Assembly (NCBI RefSeq): GCF_004010155.1 | Contig: NZ_RRYH01000008.1 | Coordinates: 62,001 to 126,000 of the forward strand | Length of the DNA stretch: 64,000 bases | Direction of reading: 5' to 3' | DNA from: Solirhodobacter olei | GTDB lineage: Bacteria > Pseudomonadota > Alphaproteobacteria > Rhodobacterales > Rhodobacteraceae | Shown: one piece after another, positions 27,342 to 37,221 of the stretch | Numbering within the stretch: position 1 is the stretch's first letter | Layout of the letters: each line of letters opens with the position of its first letter | The notes under the pieces: model-generated | The model's database searches: none | The model's input: the letters and a program-made list of their open reading frames with translations, nothing else | What the model was told of the DNA's origin: nothing | Position numbers and translations under genes: made by a program

Positions 27342-28223
27342 TCAGACGAGGAAATCCTCCAGCGCCCCGCCCTGCGCCTCCAGGCTCTTGCGCATCTTGC
27401 CCAGGGCCGCAGCCTCCAGCTGGCGCACGCGCTCCTTCGAGAGCCCAAGCTCCTCGCCAAGGCTTTCCAGCGTGCGCGGCTCGTCGCGCAGCTTGCGCTC
27501 GCGCAGGATATACTGCTCGCGCTCCGGCAGGGTCTTCATCGCACCGGCAAGCCAGCCTCGCAGCGTCGCGCTGTCATGCGCGTCGGTCACCAGCTCCTCG
27601 GCCTGCGCGCCGTCATCCTCCAGTGCGTCGATCCATTCGCGGCCGTCCTCGCCCACCGACTGCGCGGCATTGAGCGAGAAGTCGGATCCCGAAAGCCGCC
27701 CCTCCATCATCTCGACATCGGCCAGGGGCACGCCCACCTCGGTCGCGATCCGCTCGCGCAGCTGGTGCGCGTCGAGCGTCTCGCCCCGCGCCGCCGCCTG
27801 CCGCTCCAGCTTGGCCTGCACCCGCTTCATGTTGAAGAAGAGCGCCTTCTGGCTGGAGGTCGACCCGGTCCGGACCATCGACCAGTTCCGCATGACGTAG
27901 TCCTGCACCCCGGCCCGGATCCACCAGACGGCATAGGTGGAGAACCGCACGCCGCGATCCGGGTCGAACTTGTCGGCGGCCTTCATCAGGCCCAGTCCGG
28001 CCTCCTGGATCAGGTCGTTCATCGGCGCGCCGTAGCGGCGGAACTTGGCGGCGACCGAGATCGCCAGCCGCATATAGGCGTTTATCAGGCGATGCAGCGC
28101 CTCTTCGTCGCGTCGATCCCGCCAGGCATAGGCAAGTTCGCGTTCCGTCTCCGCATCCAGCAATTCAGCGGACATGGCCCGGCGCGACATTCTCTGATCA
28201 AGTGGAGCGTCCACGGGCATCAC
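27342..28223 (-). CDS. rpoH: RNA polymerase heat-shock sigma factor RpoH (group II-like)
   Basis: Sigma-32-family factor, 293 aa. Region 2 contains NAYMRLAISVAAKFRRYGAP, DLIQEAGLGLMKAADKFDPDRGVRFS and TYAVWWIRAGVQDYVM. The RpoH box is SSQKALFFNMKRVQ. Region 4 has ERVRQLEAAALGKMR. The divergent N-terminus (MSRRAMSAELLDAETERELA, without the usual RYLxEI segment) looks like the RpoHII type that in Rhodobacter responds to photooxidative stress; that assignment is an inference. A promoter and a palindrome lie in the divergent gap to the GST gene. Confidence 0.93.
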   Translation of the reverse strand: MMPVDAPLDQRMSRRAMSAELLDAETERELAYAWRDRRDEEALHRLINAYMRLAISVAAKFRRYGAPMNDLIQEAGLGLMKAADKFDPDRGVRFSTYAVWWIRAGVQDYVMRNWSMVRTGSTSSQKALFFNMKRVQAKLERQAAARGETLDAHQLRERIATEVGVPLADVEMMEGRLSGSDFSLNAAQSVGEDGREWIDALEDDGAQAEELVTDAHDSATLRGWLAGAMKTLPEREQYILRERKLRDEPRTLESLGEELGLSKERVRQLEAAALGKMRKSLEAQGGALEDFLV

Positions 28224-28258
28224 AACCCCCTTCCGGCATTCGCCAGCGTAATCTCAGA

Positions 28259-28289
28259 ATAATACGTGGGAACTCTGTCACCAGTTCAA
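28259..28289 (-). promoter_or_regulatory. Candidate rpoH promoter
   Basis: On the minus strand TTGAA (28285-28289), 14 bp, then CCCAC (28266-28270) resembles the sigma-32 pattern TTGAA-N14-CCCAT. Alternatively TTGAAC is followed 19 bp later by TATTAT (28259-28264). Either would start transcription a few tens of bases before the rpoH ATG. The first reading would imply autoregulation. Prediction only. Confidence 0.4.
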
Positions 28290-28310
28290 AACATGCAGAT
28301 GACATGTTTT
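28288..28310. promoter_or_regulatory. Palindrome in rpoH/GST divergent region (possible operator)
   Basis: Perfect 8-bp inverted repeat AAAACATG-N7-CATGTTTT, touching the -35 of the candidate rpoH promoter. Its size and symmetry suit a dimeric repressor site. No matching regulator gene is adjacent. Confidence 0.5.
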
Positions 28311-28468
28311 TTTGTGATCGCTCGCGTCACGTATCTTGAACCATCGCGGATGCTGATGGCTTTCGCCGCAAAACGTCATTTCTCCGCCACGCATGCGCCG
28401 CCTATCGTCCGCAGGCCGTCACGCGGCAGACACGGCCGCAACATAGCGGCAAATTCGGAGGGCCGAAA

Positions 28469-29338
28469 ATGACCTATGACCTCGCCATCGGAGATCGCGG
28501 CTATTCCAGCTGGTCGCTGCGCGGCTGGCTGCTGCTCGACGCCTTCGGCCTGCCCTACCGCACGCATTTCGCACGGCTTTACACCGACGAGTTGCCGAAG
28601 CTCCTCGCCGATTTCGCCCCCGCCCGCACCGTCCCCGCGCTCAAGGCCCCGGACGGCACCGTGATCCCCGACAGCCTCGCCATGGCCGAGGAACTGGCAA
28701 GCCGCCACCCCGACGCCGGCCTCTGGCCGGCCGAGCCGCGCCTGCGCGCCGCCGCCCGCACCCTCGCCGCCGAGATGCACTCAAGCTTCATGGCGCTGCG
28801 CGACGCCTGCTCGATGAACCTCCGCGCGGCCTTTACGGGCTTCCAGCCCTCCGAGCGGGTTCTGGCCGACATCGCGCGGATCGAGGCGCTCTGGGCCTGG
28901 GCCCGCGGTCTTTCCGGCAGCAAGACGCCCTGGCTCTTCGGTGCCTATTCGGCGGCCGACGCCTTCTACGCCCCGGTGGCCGCCCGCATCGCGACCTATG
29001 GGCTGCCCGTCGGGCCGGAGGCCCAGGCCTATGTCGCCGCCCATCTCGCCCATCCATCCTTCCGGCGCTGGCGGGCGATGGGGCTGGTCGACGGGCCGGA
29101 CCAGCCGGCCTATGCCCTGCCGCTCGCCACCCGCCCCTGGCCCGGCCCCGCGCCGCTGGCGGCAGAGGCGGTCGCCAAAGGCCCCTCGGAAAACGCCGCC
29201 TGCCCCTATTCCGGCAAGCCCGTCACCCATTTCCTGAAGCTCGACGGCCGGGTCTGGGGCTTCTGCAACGCCTTCTGCCGCGACAAGACCGTGGCCGACC
29301 CGGCGGCCTGGCCCGCCTTCACGGCGCTTCTCGGCTGA
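28469..29338 (+). CDS. Glutathione S-transferase family protein with C-terminal TRASH-like zinc module
   Basis: Protein of 289 aa. The N-terminal thioredoxin-fold part (GDRGYSSWSLRGWLLLDAFG, with VPALKAPDGTVIPDSLAMAE) and the helical domain up to about residue 215 are GST-like. The last ~45 residues hold CPYSGKP (Cys245), then FCNAFCRDK (Cys266, Cys270), that is C-X20-C-X3-C, which matches the published TRASH pattern (C-X19-22-C-X3-C) linked to metal handling. It is divergently transcribed from rpoH. A role in oxidative or metal stress is plausible but inferred. The start ATG 28469 follows GGAGGG at normal spacing. Confidence 0.88.
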   Translation: MTYDLAIGDRGYSSWSLRGWLLLDAFGLPYRTHFARLYTDELPKLLADFAPARTVPALKAPDGTVIPDSLAMAEELASRHPDAGLWPAEPRLRAAARTLAAEMHSSFMALRDACSMNLRAAFTGFQPSERVLADIARIEALWAWARGLSGSKTPWLFGAYSAADAFYAPVAARIATYGLPVGPEAQAYVAAHLAHPSFRRWRAMGLVDGPDQPAYALPLATRPWPGPAPLAAEAVAKGPSENAACPYSGKPVTHFLKLDGRVWGFCNAFCRDKTVADPAAWPAFTALLG

Positions 29339-29342
29339 GGCG

Positions 29343-30026
29343 TCAGACCGGGGCGATCCGCCCCTCGGCCAGCCGCACCACCCGGTCCATCTGATCGGCA
29401 AGCGCAAGGTTGTGCGTCGCGATCAGCGCCGAAAGCCCGGTTTCGCGCACGAGGTCCATCAGCACGCCGAAAACCTGGTCCGAGGTGCCGGGGTCGAGGT
29501 TCCCCGTCGGCTCGTCCGCCAGCAGAAGCCGCGGCCCGTTGGCCAGCGCCCGGCAGAACGCCACCCGCTGCTGTTCGCCGCCCGAAAGCGCCGCCGGCCG
29601 GTGATCGGCCCGCTTCGCGACGCCGACCCGGCCCAGCAGGTCCATCGCCCGGGTTTCGGCTTCCTTGCGGCTCGCGCCATTGGCGAGCTGCGGCAGCACG
29701 ATGTTCTCCAGCGCCGTGAACTCCGGCAGCAGGTGATGGAACTGGTAGATGAAGCCCACGTCGCCGCGCCGTGCCATGGTGCGGGCGCGGTCGGGGCGGC
29801 CGCTCATCTCCGCGCCGCCGATGGCGACATGGCCCGCGTCCGGCGTGTCGAGGAGGCCAGCGATATGCAGAAGCGTCGACTTGCCCGCCCCGGAGGGCGC
29901 GACCATCGCCACCAACTCGCCGGCGGCAAGGGTCAGCGAGGCCCCGGCCAGCACCCGCACCTCGCCCGGCGTGCCCTTCAGATAGGTCTTCTCGACGCCT
30001 TCCAGCGCCAGCGCCGCCTCACTCAT
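29343..30026 (-). CDS. lolD: Lipoprotein-releasing system ATP-binding protein LolD
   Basis: ABC ATPase, 227 aa, that energises release of outer-membrane lipoproteins from the inner membrane. Walker [13 protein letters not shown], the signature [15 protein letters not shown], Walker [13 protein letters not shown] and the switch ATHNLALAD are present. Its start overlaps the lolC 3' end by 8 bp. Clients include the Pal and OmpA-type lipoproteins encoded in this same window. Confidence 0.95.
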   Translation of the reverse strand: MSEAALALEGVEKTYLKGTPGEVRVLAGASLTLAAGELVAMVAPSGAGKSTLLHIAGLLDTPDAGHVAIGGAEMSGRPDRARTMARRGDVGFIYQFHHLLPEFTALENIVLPQLANGASRKEAETRAMDLLGRVGVAKRADHRPAALSGGEQQRVAFCRALANGPRLLLADEPTGNLDPGTSDQVFGVLMDLVRETGLSALIATHNLALADQMDRVVRLAEGRIAPV

Positions 30027-31305
30027 ACCGCAGCGCCTCCACCGGGTTCATCCGTGCCGCCCGGCGGGCGGGGAAGATGGTGATGACGAAGGAAAGGCCC
30101 AGCGACAGGATCACCGCCTTGCCCACGTCCCAGAACTCCAGCTTCGCGGGCAGCGAATAGATCCCCCGGATCGAGGGATCCCAGACGCCGCCCCCGGCCC
30201 AGTAGTTCACGAAGGAGAAGATCGGGTTGATGTAGATCGCGAAAAGGCAGCCGAGCACGACTCCGATCACCGTCCCCACCAGCCCCGTCGACGCGCCGCA
30301 GATGAAGAAGACGCGCAGGATCGACCCCTCCGTCAGCCCCATCGTTCTGAGGATGCCGATGTCGCGCCCCTTGTTCTTCACCAGCATGATCAGGCCCGAG
30401 ACAATGTTCATCGTCGCGATGGTGACGACGAGCGCGAGGATCACGAACATCACGTTGTCCTCCACCGTCAGCGCCTCGAGGAAGGAGCCGGAGGCATCCT
30501 TCCAGGTCCAGGCCATCGCGCCCTGGCCCGCGGCGGCCAGCAGCTTCGGCACCAGCTGGGTGACATGGTCGGGATCGGCGGTCATCACCTCGATCTGGTC
30601 GGCGACCCCCTCGCGGTTGAAATAGCTCTGCGCCTCCGCGAAGGGCATATAGACCCGGGTCTGGTCGATGTCCCAGCGCCCGGCAGAGAAGATGTAGACG
30701 ACCTTGTAGGCCTTCACCCGGGGCGAGACGCCGAAGGCGGTCTTCACCCCCTCGGGCGAGATCAGCCGGACATGGTCGCCCACCGTCACCCCGAGGTTCG
30801 CCGCCACCCCCGTGCCCAGCGCGATGCCCTGGTCGAAATTCTTCAGGCTGCCGGTCGCCTTGTCGGAATGGGCGACCAGCGGGATGTTCTCCAGATCCTT
30901 CAGCCGGATGCCGTAGACCTGCACGCCGGCGTTGCGACCGTTGGCGGTGGCCATCACCTCGCCCTTGATGAGCGGCGCGGCAGTGGTCACGCCCGGCACC
31001 TTCTCCACCCGCGCGGTCATGGCGGCATAGTTCGGGATGGTGCGGCTGAGGCCCCCCTGCCCGTCGGGATGGGCCGCGGCATAGATCGTGGCATGGGCAT
31101 TGGCGCCCAGGATCGTGTCGACGAACTGCGCCCGGAAGCCCGAGCGCACGGCGAGCGTCGCCACCATCGCGAAGACGGCGAGCGCGATGCCGATCAGGCT
31201 GATCCAGGTCATCACGGACACGCCGCCCTCGGCCCGTTTCGCGCGCAGATAGCGCCAGGCGATCATCCATTCGAAGGCGGCGAAGGGGCGCGTGCGGCCG
31301 GTCAT
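30019..31305 (-). CDS. lolC: Lipoprotein-releasing system transmembrane protein (LolC/LolE family)
   Basis: Inner-membrane permease of 428 aa. It has one N-terminal membrane segment (about 32-52), a large periplasmic domain (about 55-270), and three C-terminal segments (around [54 protein letters not shown]). [14 protein letters not shown] at the N-terminus is the family signature. Only one such gene is present, so the complex is probably a homodimer. The start ATG 31305 was chosen over a longer frame; it follows proS by 170 bp. Confidence 0.94.
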   Translation of the reverse strand: MTGRTRPFAAFEWMIAWRYLRAKRAEGGVSVMTWISLIGIALAVFAMVATLAVRSGFRAQFVDTILGANAHATIYAAAHPDGQGGLSRTIPNYAAMTARVEKVPGVTTAAPLIKGEVMATANGRNAGVQVYGIRLKDLENIPLVAHSDKATGSLKNFDQGIALGTGVAANLGVTVGDHVRLISPEGVKTAFGVSPRVKAYKVVYIFSAGRWDIDQTRVYMPFAEAQSYFNREGVADQIEVMTADPDHVTQLVPKLLAAAGQGAMAWTWKDASGSFLEALTVEDNVMFVILALVVTIATMNIVSGLIMLVKNKGRDIGILRTMGLTEGSILRVFFICGASTGLVGTVIGVVLGCLFAIYINPIFSFVNYWAGGGVWDPSIRGIYSLPAKLEFWDVGKAVILSLGLSFVITIFPARRAARMNPVEALRYE

Positions 31306-31401
31306 CAGGGCTCCATCGGGTCCGCGGCAAGGTGGCGAGGCGCCGGCCAAAGGTCAAGGCCGCCCCGATCCCGGGCAGCCACACCTCCGTGTGCGGGCGA
31401 C

Positions 31402-31432
31402 GACCCTTTTCACCTTGGCAAGAATATCTCAC
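31402..31432 (-). repeat. Intergenic repeat R2, divergent copy
   Basis: Minus strand: GAGATATTCTTGCCAAGGTG then AAAAGGG. Closest to the copy at 58136. Lies between proS and lolC. Confidence 0.5.
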
Positions 31433-31438
31433 GGAGAT

Positions 31439-31461
31439 CCGGGGGATATGAAATCCCCCGG
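31439..31461 (-). terminator. Hairpin after proS
   Basis: Nine-bp perfect stem CCGGGGGAT / ATCCCCCGG with a 5-base loop, 14 bp after the proS stop. No T tract follows, so it may protect or attenuate rather than terminate. Confidence 0.45.
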
Positions 31462-31475
31462 CCTTCAACGGAGCC

Positions 31476-32813
31476 TCACACCCCGGCGTAGATCTCGGCG
31501 ACCCGGGCCACGGCGGCCTCGGGCGACATCTCCTCGCTCTCGCCGGTCCGGCGCGAGGTCAGCTCCACCTTGCCACTCGCGAGCCCGCGCGGGCCGACGG
31601 TGATCCGCCAGGGCAGGCCGATCAGGTCCATCGTGGCGAACTTGGCCCCCGCGCGGTCCTCGCGGTCGTCGTAGAGCGGCTCGAGCCCCTTGGCGAGCAG
31701 CGCCTTCTCGATCCCCTCGCAGGCGGCGTCGGTCGCGCCGTCGCCCTGCTTGAGGTTGACGATGCCCACCGGGAAGGGCGTCACGCCCTCGGGCCAGATG
31801 ATGCCCTTCTCGTCATGGCTCGCCTCGATGATCGCGCCCGCCAGGCGCGAGACGCCGATCCCATGAGAGCCCATGTGAACCGGCACCCGCCCGCCATCGG
31901 GCGTGGTCACCATCGCGCCCATCGGCTCGGAATACTTGGTGCCGAAGTAGAAGATCTGCCCCACCTCGATCCCGCGCGAGCTCTTCTGCCGCTCGGCCGG
32001 GATCTCGTGGAACAGCGACACGTCATGGGTCTCGTCGGTCCGCGCATAGGGCGTGGTCCATTCCCTGACGATCGCCTCCAGCCCGGCGCGGTCGTCGAAG
32101 TCGACCTCGCGGTTGCCGAAGCTCAGGTCGGTGATGGCGCTGTCGTAGAAGACCTCGCTCTCGCCGGTGGAGGCGAGGACGAGGAACTCATGCGTGTCGT
32201 CGCCGCCGATCGGGCCGCTATCGGCGCGCATCGGGATCGCCTGCAGGCCCATCCGCTCGTAGGTGCGCAGGTAGCTCACCATATGGCGGTTGTAGGCGTG
32301 CATCGCGTCTTCGTAGCTGAGGTCGAAGTTGTAGCCGTCCTTCATCAGGAACTCGCGGCCGCGCATGACGCCGAAGCGCGGGCGGACCTCGTCGCGGAAC
32401 TTCCACTGGATCTGGTAAAGCGTCATCGGAAGCTGCTTGTAGCTTTCGACATGGGCGCGGAAGATGTCGGTGATCATCTCCTCGTTGGTCGGCCCGAACA
32501 GCATGTCGCGCTCGTGCCGGTCGCGAATGCGCAGCATCTCCGGCCCGTAGGCGTCGTAGCGCCCGCTCTCGCGCCAGAGGTCGGCGGGCTGCATCGTCGG
32601 CATCAGCACCGGGATATGGCCGGCGCGCTGCTGCTCCTCATGCACGATCCGCTCGATGTTGCGCAGGACCCGGTAGCCGAGCGGCAGCCAGGAATAGATC
32701 CCCGCCTGCTGCTGCTTGATCATGCCGGCGCGCAGCATGTAGCGATGGCTGACGATCTGCGCCTCGGCGGGGTTTTCCTTCAGAACGGGCAGGAAGTAGC
32801 GGGAAAGACGCAT
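31476..32813 (-). CDS. proS: Prolyl-tRNA synthetase, short alphaproteobacterial form
   Basis: Class II aminoacyl-tRNA synthetase, 445 aa. It lacks the ~180-residue editing insertion of enteric ProS, as is usual in alphaproteobacteria. Features: [20 protein letters not shown] at the start, [20 protein letters not shown], the [10 protein letters not shown] motif, [22 protein letters not shown] (motif 2) and [10 protein letters not shown] (motif 3). The start ATG 32813 fits the family; longer frames upstream read poor protein. It is first in proS-lolC-lolD, an order known in Rhodobacteraceae. Confidence 0.96.
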   Translation of the reverse strand: MRLSRYFLPVLKENPAEAQIVSHRYMLRAGMIKQQQAGIYSWLPLGYRVLRNIERIVHEEQQRAGHIPVLMPTMQPADLWRESGRYDAYGPEMLRIRDRHERDMLFGPTNEEMITDIFRAHVESYKQLPMTLYQIQWKFRDEVRPRFGVMRGREFLMKDGYNFDLSYEDAMHAYNRHMVSYLRTYERMGLQAIPMRADSGPIGGDDTHEFLVLASTGESEVFYDSAITDLSFGNREVDFDDRAGLEAIVREWTTPYARTDETHDVSLFHEIPAERQKSSRGIEVGQIFYFGTKYSEPMGAMVTTPDGGRVPVHMGSHGIGVSRLAGAIIEASHDEKGIIWPEGVTPFPVGIVNLKQGDGATDAACEGIEKALLAKGLEPLYDDREDRAGAKFATMDLIGLPWRITVGPRGLASGKVELTSRRTGESEEMSPEAAVARVAEIYAGV

Positions 32814-32923
32814 GGAGAACCTGTGTTGAGCTGTCGGAGATGGGCGTTCCGCTTCACCTATGCGATCCGCCATGATCAGGCAAGCGCACCGCGCCCCTCG
32901 CGGGAATGAAGCGCCGCCCTGCA

Positions 32924-33035
32924 GTGCCCGACCGCGGGTGGGCGCCCGGGCGCCCCGGTCCGTCCGTTTATGGTGAAGCTCCCCCAACGTCGCTCTCCAC
33001 CGCGCGGGTGAAGAAGCGCCCGTGTCGGCCGGCAC
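32924..33035 (-). repeat. Intergenic repeat R1 (CCATAAACGGACAGAC-type block and CCACCCGCGG block)
   Basis: In the 309-bp divergent gap between proS and the AI-2E-type permease. On the plus strand: CCGACCGCGGGTGGGCGC, about 11 bp, GGTCCGTCCGTTTATGG, TGAAGCTCCCCC, then GGGTGAAGAAGCGCCCG. It matches the two units at 38782-39197 closely. Nothing else recognisable is in the gap. Confidence 0.75.
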
Positions 33036-33122
33036 GGTCCCGGCCCCTTGCCCCCCTCGCCGCGCTTGCACACTGCCCCGCATTCAGCGATGACAGGGGG
33101 CGGAAGCCGGCCGGAGCGCGCA

Positions 33123-34196
33123 ATGGGACTGCCCGTCAGAGAGCAGGCGAAATACTGGGGCATCGCCACGGCGGTGTTCCTGCTCGCGCTTTGGTTCCTC
33201 GGCGGCGTCATCCTGCCCTTCATGATCGGCGGCGGCATCGCCTATTTCCTCGACCCCGTCGCCGACCGGATCGAGCGGCTCGGCCTCAGCCGCACCGCCG
33301 CGACGGTCATCATCACCGCCATCGCGCTTCTGGTCTTCATCCTGCTCGCGCTTCTCGTGCTGCCGACGCTGGCCCAGCAGCTGATCGCGCTGATCAACGC
33401 GGTGCCGACGATCATCGCCCAGCTGCAGAAGTTCCTGTCCGAGCGCTTCCCGCAGGTTCTCGACAAGACCAGCGTCGTGCACCAGACGCTGGTCACCTTC
33501 GGCGACACGATCAAGGCGCAGGGCGGGGATCTGGCCAACCGGCTGATCTCCTCGGCCCTGTCGGTCATCAACGCTGCGCTCTTCATCGTCGTCGTGCCGG
33601 TGGTGGCCTTCTACCTGCTGCTCGACTGGGACCGCATGGTGGCCCATGTCGACGAATGGCTGCCGCGCGACTACCGCGACACGATCCGCGGTCTCGCCCG
33701 CGAGATCGACGAGGTGCTGGCCGGCTTCGTGCGCGGCCAGTTCACCGTCTGCGCGATGCTCGGCACCTATTACGCGGTCGCGCTCGCCGTGGTCGGGCTG
33801 CAGTTCGGCCTCGTCGTCGGCGCCTTCGCGGGGCTGATCACCTTCATCCCCTACCTCGGCTCGATGACCGGCCTTGCGCTCGGCCTCGGCCTTGCGCTCT
33901 TCCAGTTCTGGGGCGAGCCGGGAATGATCGTCGCCGTGGTCGCGATCTTCCTGATCGGCCAGTTCGCCGAGGGCAACATCCTCTCGCCCGCCCTCGTCGG
34001 CCATTCGGTCGGGCTGCACCCTGTCTGGCTGCTCTTCGCGCTCTCCGCCTTCGGGGCGATCTTCGGCTTCGTGGGCCTGCTGGTCGCCGTGCCGATCGCG
34101 GCCACGATCGGCGTCCTTGCCCGCTTCGGCGTCCGGCAATACCTGGAAAGCGAGCTCTACAAGGGCCGGACCGACGAACGGGACGGGGCCGCCTGA
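33123..34196 (+). CDS. AI-2E family transporter (PerM-like permease)
   Basis: Inner-membrane protein of 357 aa with about eight hydrophobic segments. The first pair is FLLALWFLGGVILPFMIGGG and AATVIITAIALLVFILLALL. A soluble insert covers about 85-130, and the family motif is YLGSMTGLALGL with GNILSPALVGHSVGLHPVWL near the end. The family exports small molecules, but the substrate here is unknown. The start ATG 33123 (MGLPVREQAKYWG) was preferred. It lies one base before the hdaA start codon, so the two are coupled; this pairing with an Hda gene recurs in alphaproteobacteria. Confidence 0.9.
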   Translation: MGLPVREQAKYWGIATAVFLLALWFLGGVILPFMIGGGIAYFLDPVADRIERLGLSRTAATVIITAIALLVFILLALLVLPTLAQQLIALINAVPTIIAQLQKFLSERFPQVLDKTSVVHQTLVTFGDTIKAQGGDLANRLISSALSVINAALFIVVVPVVAFYLLLDWDRMVAHVDEWLPRDYRDTIRGLAREIDEVLAGFVRGQFTVCAMLGTYYAVALAVVGLQFGLVVGAFAGLITFIPYLGSMTGLALGLGLALFQFWGEPGMIVAVVAIFLIGQFAEGNILSPALVGHSVGLHPVWLLFALSAFGAIFGFVGLLVAVPIAATIGVLARFGVRQYLESELYKGRTDERDGAA

Positions 34197-34197
34197 G

Positions 34198-34890
34198 ATG
34201 CAGCGCCAGGATCCGCTTCCCCTCCCCCGTGCCCGGGCGGAGGCCTTCTCCCGCGACGATTTCTTCGCCACGCCCGCGAACGCCACCGCGCTCGCCGCGA
34301 TCGAGGGCTGGCGCGACTGGCCCGAGGGCAAGCTGGTCGTCACCGGGCCGGAGGGCGCGGGAAAGAGCCACCTCGCCCGGATCTGGGCCGAGGAAGCCGG
34401 CGCCGCACTCCTCGCCCCCGCCGCCCTGCACACGGCCGACCTGCCCGCACTCGCGGCCGCCGGCGCCGTGGCGCTCGACGATGCCGAAGGCGTGGCCGGG
34501 GACCCGGAGGCCGAGCGCGCGCTCTTCCACCTCCACAACCTGATCACCGCCGGGAAGGGCGCTCTTCTGCTGGCGGCAAGCGACGCGCCGAACCGCTGGC
34601 CGGTGCGCCTGCCCGATCTCGCCAGCCGTCTGCAGGCGATCCCGCTCGCCCGTCTCGAGGCGCCGGACGAGGCGCTGATCTCCGCCGTCCTCGTCAAGCT
34701 CTTCTCCGACCGCCAGCTTGCCCCCGCGCCGGCCGCCGTGGCCTATCTCGCCCGCCACCTGCCGCGCTCGCTGGCGCTCGCCCGCCGCGCGGTGGAGCTG
34801 ATCGACGCCCGATCGCTTGAGAACCGGCGCGAGATCACCCGTGCGCTTGCCGCCGACGTGCTGGACAGTCTCACCGATGCCGGACCATAA
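34198..34890 (+). CDS. hdaA: DnaA regulatory inactivator HdaA
   Basis: DnaA-related AAA+ protein without the DNA-binding domain, 230 aa. It shows a P-loop [19 protein letters not shown] and [12 protein letters not shown] (Walker B region), with [20 protein letters not shown] as the arginine-finger region. Together with the sliding clamp such proteins promote ATP hydrolysis by DnaA and block re-initiation. The short N-terminus [11 protein letters not shown] could be the clamp-binding motif. It sits between the permease and ppk. Confidence 0.88.
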   Translation: MQRQDPLPLPRARAEAFSRDDFFATPANATALAAIEGWRDWPEGKLVVTGPEGAGKSHLARIWAEEAGAALLAPAALHTADLPALAAAGAVALDDAEGVAGDPEAERALFHLHNLITAGKGALLLAASDAPNRWPVRLPDLASRLQAIPLARLEAPDEALISAVLVKLFSDRQLAPAPAAVAYLARHLPRSLALARRAVELIDARSLENRREITRALAADVLDSLTDAGP

Positions 34891-34922
34891 TCGCGGCCTC
34901 CTCGCCCCGGATCGCGCAAACC

Positions 34923-37100
34923 ATGATGATTGAAGCCGATTTCCTGAAAGCCCCCTTTGTCGAGCCCGCCGATCTTCCCGCCGGGGAGACCGCCGGCCCG
35001 AAGCGCTTCTTCAACCGCGAGCTTTCCTGGCTGGAGTTCAACTGGCGCGTGGTGGACGAGGCCCGCAACCCCAGGGTGCCGCTGCTGGAACGCGTCCGGT
35101 TCCTGTCGATCTCGGCCACCAACCTCGACGAGTTCTACACCGTCCGCGTCGCCGGTCTGCGGGAACTGGCCCGCGCCGGTGACTCGCTGGTCTCCGTCGA
35201 CGGGCTGCCGCCCTCCGAGCAGCTCGAACAGATCGACCGCGACGCGCGGCGCCTGCTGCAGGCCCAGCAGGCCACCTGGAACAAGCTGAAGAAAGAGATG
35301 GAAGGGGCGGGGATCACCCTTCTCACCCATTCCAAGCTCACCAAGCGCGACCAGACCTTCCTCGACCGCTACTTCCTGGCCCAGGTCTTCCCGGTGCTCT
35401 CTCCGCTTGCCATCGACCCGGCCCACCCGTTCCCCTTCATCCCCAACACCGGCTTCTGCCTCGCCCTGCAGCTTGAACGCATCTCCGACCGCCGGCCGCT
35501 GCAGGCGCTGCTGCCGATCCCGGCGCAGGTGCCCCGCTTCATCGCGCTCCCGGCGGCTCCGGGCGAACACCGCTTCCTGCCGCTCGAGGAACTCCTCCTC
35601 CTCCACCTTTCCTCGCTCTTTCCCGGCTACCGCGACAACGGCCACTGCTCCTTCCGCGTCCTGCGCGACAGCGACATCGAGGTCGAGGACGAGGCAGAGG
35701 ACCTGGTGCGCGAGTTCGAGGTCGCCCTGAAGCGCCGCCGCCGGGGCGAGGTGATCCGGATGACCATCACTTCCAGCGCGCCGGACGACCTGCGGCGGCT
35801 GGTGATGGACGAACTCGGCGTCACCCCCGACGAGGTGATCGAAATCCGCGGCCTGATCGGTGTGGCCGATGTGAAGGAACTTGTCCTCGACGCGCGGCGC
35901 GACCTGCAATGGCCCGCCTTCACCCCCCGCGTCCCCGAGCGGGTGCAGGACCACGAGGGCGACATGTTCGCGGCGATCCGCCAGAAGGACATGCTGCTGC
36001 ACCATCCCTATGAGACCTTCGACATGGTCATCCGCTTCCTCGACCAGGCGGCGCGGGACCCGAACGTGCTGGCGATCAAGCAGACGCTCTACCGCACCTC
36101 GAACGAAAGCCCGATCGTCTCCGCGCTCTGCGAGGCGGCGGAGGCGGGCAAGTCCGTCACCGCGCTGGTCGAGCTGAAGGCCCGCTTCGACGAGGCCGCC
36201 AACATCCGCCAGTCCCGCCGGCTGGAGCGCGCCGGCGCCCATGTCGTCTACGGCTTTCTGCACCTGAAGACCCACGCGAAGATCTCCACCGTGGTGCGCC
36301 GAGAGGGGGGGGAGCTTGTCACCTACACCCATTACGGCACCGGGAACTACCACCCGATCACGGCGCGGATCTATACCGACCTCAGCTTCTTCACCTGCGA
36401 TCCCTCGCTTGGCCGCGACGCGACGAAGGTGTTCAACTTCCTGTCCGGCTACGCCCAGCCCGAGGGGCTGGAAAACCTCGCCATCTCGCCCATCAACCTG
36501 AAGTCGCGGCTGCTGGAGCTGATCGCCGCCGAGGCCGAGCATGCCCGCAAGGGCCGCCCCGCCGCGATCTGGGCCAAGATGAACTCGCTGACCGAGCCGG
36601 AAGTGATCGACGCGCTCTACGCCGCCTCCGACGCGGGGGTGAAGATAAGCCTGATCGTGCGCGGCATCTGCATGCTGCGCCCGGGCGTCAAGGGCCTGTC
36701 GGAGAACATCCGCGTCAAATCGGTCGTCGGCCGCTTCCTCGAACATTCCCGGATCGTCTGCTTCGGCAATGGTGCGGGGCTGCCCTCGAAGAAGGCGCGC
36801 GTCTTCATCTCCTCCGCCGACTGGATGGAACGCAACCTCGACCGCCGGGTCGAGACGCTGCTTGAGATCCGCAACGAGACGGTGAAGGCGCAGATCGTCA
36901 GCCAGATCATGGCCGCGAACCTCGCCGACCGGGCGCAGAGCTTCGTGCTGCAGCCCGACGGCAGCTTCCTGCGCGAGCCGCCGCCCGAGACTGGCAGCCT
37001 GTTCTCCTGCCACCGCTTCTTCATGGAGAACCCTTCGCTCTCCGGCCGAGGCAGCGCCGGCGCGGCCGACGTGCCCCGCCTCGCCCATGCGGTGGACTGA
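34923..37100 (+). CDS. ppk1: Polyphosphate kinase 1
   Basis: Makes inorganic polyphosphate from ATP, 725 aa. All four Ppk domains are recognisable: N-terminal [20 protein letters not shown], the head domain, and C-terminal domains with the catalytic His in [14 protein letters not shown] and the second His motif [18 protein letters not shown]. The cytoplasmic enzyme is associated with the membrane face. It follows hdaA by 32 bp and is followed by ppx after 121 bp, so synthesis and degradation genes are linked. ATG 34923 or the adjacent ATG 34926 could be the start. Confidence 0.97.
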   Translation: MMIEADFLKAPFVEPADLPAGETAGPKRFFNRELSWLEFNWRVVDEARNPRVPLLERVRFLSISATNLDEFYTVRVAGLRELARAGDSLVSVDGLPPSEQLEQIDRDARRLLQAQQATWNKLKKEMEGAGITLLTHSKLTKRDQTFLDRYFLAQVFPVLSPLAIDPAHPFPFIPNTGFCLALQLERISDRRPLQALLPIPAQVPRFIALPAAPGEHRFLPLEELLLLHLSSLFPGYRDNGHCSFRVLRDSDIEVEDEAEDLVREFEVALKRRRRGEVIRMTITSSAPDDLRRLVMDELGVTPDEVIEIRGLIGVADVKELVLDARRDLQWPAFTPRVPERVQDHEGDMFAAIRQKDMLLHHPYETFDMVIRFLDQAARDPNVLAIKQTLYRTSNESPIVSALCEAAEAGKSVTALVELKARFDEAANIRQSRRLERAGAHVVYGFLHLKTHAKISTVVRREGGELVTYTHYGTGNYHPITARIYTDLSFFTCDPSLGRDATKVFNFLSGYAQPEGLENLAISPINLKSRLLELIAAEAEHARKGRPAAIWAKMNSLTEPEVIDALYAASDAGVKISLIVRGICMLRPGVKGLSENIRVKSVVGRFLEHSRIVCFGNGAGLPSKKARVFISSADWMERNLDRRVETLLEIRNETVKAQIVSQIMAANLADRAQSFVLQPDGSFLREPPPETGSLFSCHRFFMENPSLSGRGSAGAADVPRLAHAVD

Positions 37101-37221
37101 GGCGCACGCCACCCGCGCCAGGCGCGCCGCCCGCATCCGCTTGCGCCCCATGCGCGAACCGCCGCATTGACGCAGCCCGTCATGGACGGCAGAGTCCCCG
37201 CGGAACGACGAAGGACCCCGG

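Noticed and set aside
28266..28472. A 68-codon frame between rpoH and the GST gene
   Set aside because: It covers the promoter and palindrome, has no ribosome binding site, and its translation has no recognisable feature.
32814..33083. N-terminal extension of proS
   Set aside because: The longer frame reads through the R1 repeat and gives unlikely protein; the ATG at 32813 begins with the conserved family N-terminus.
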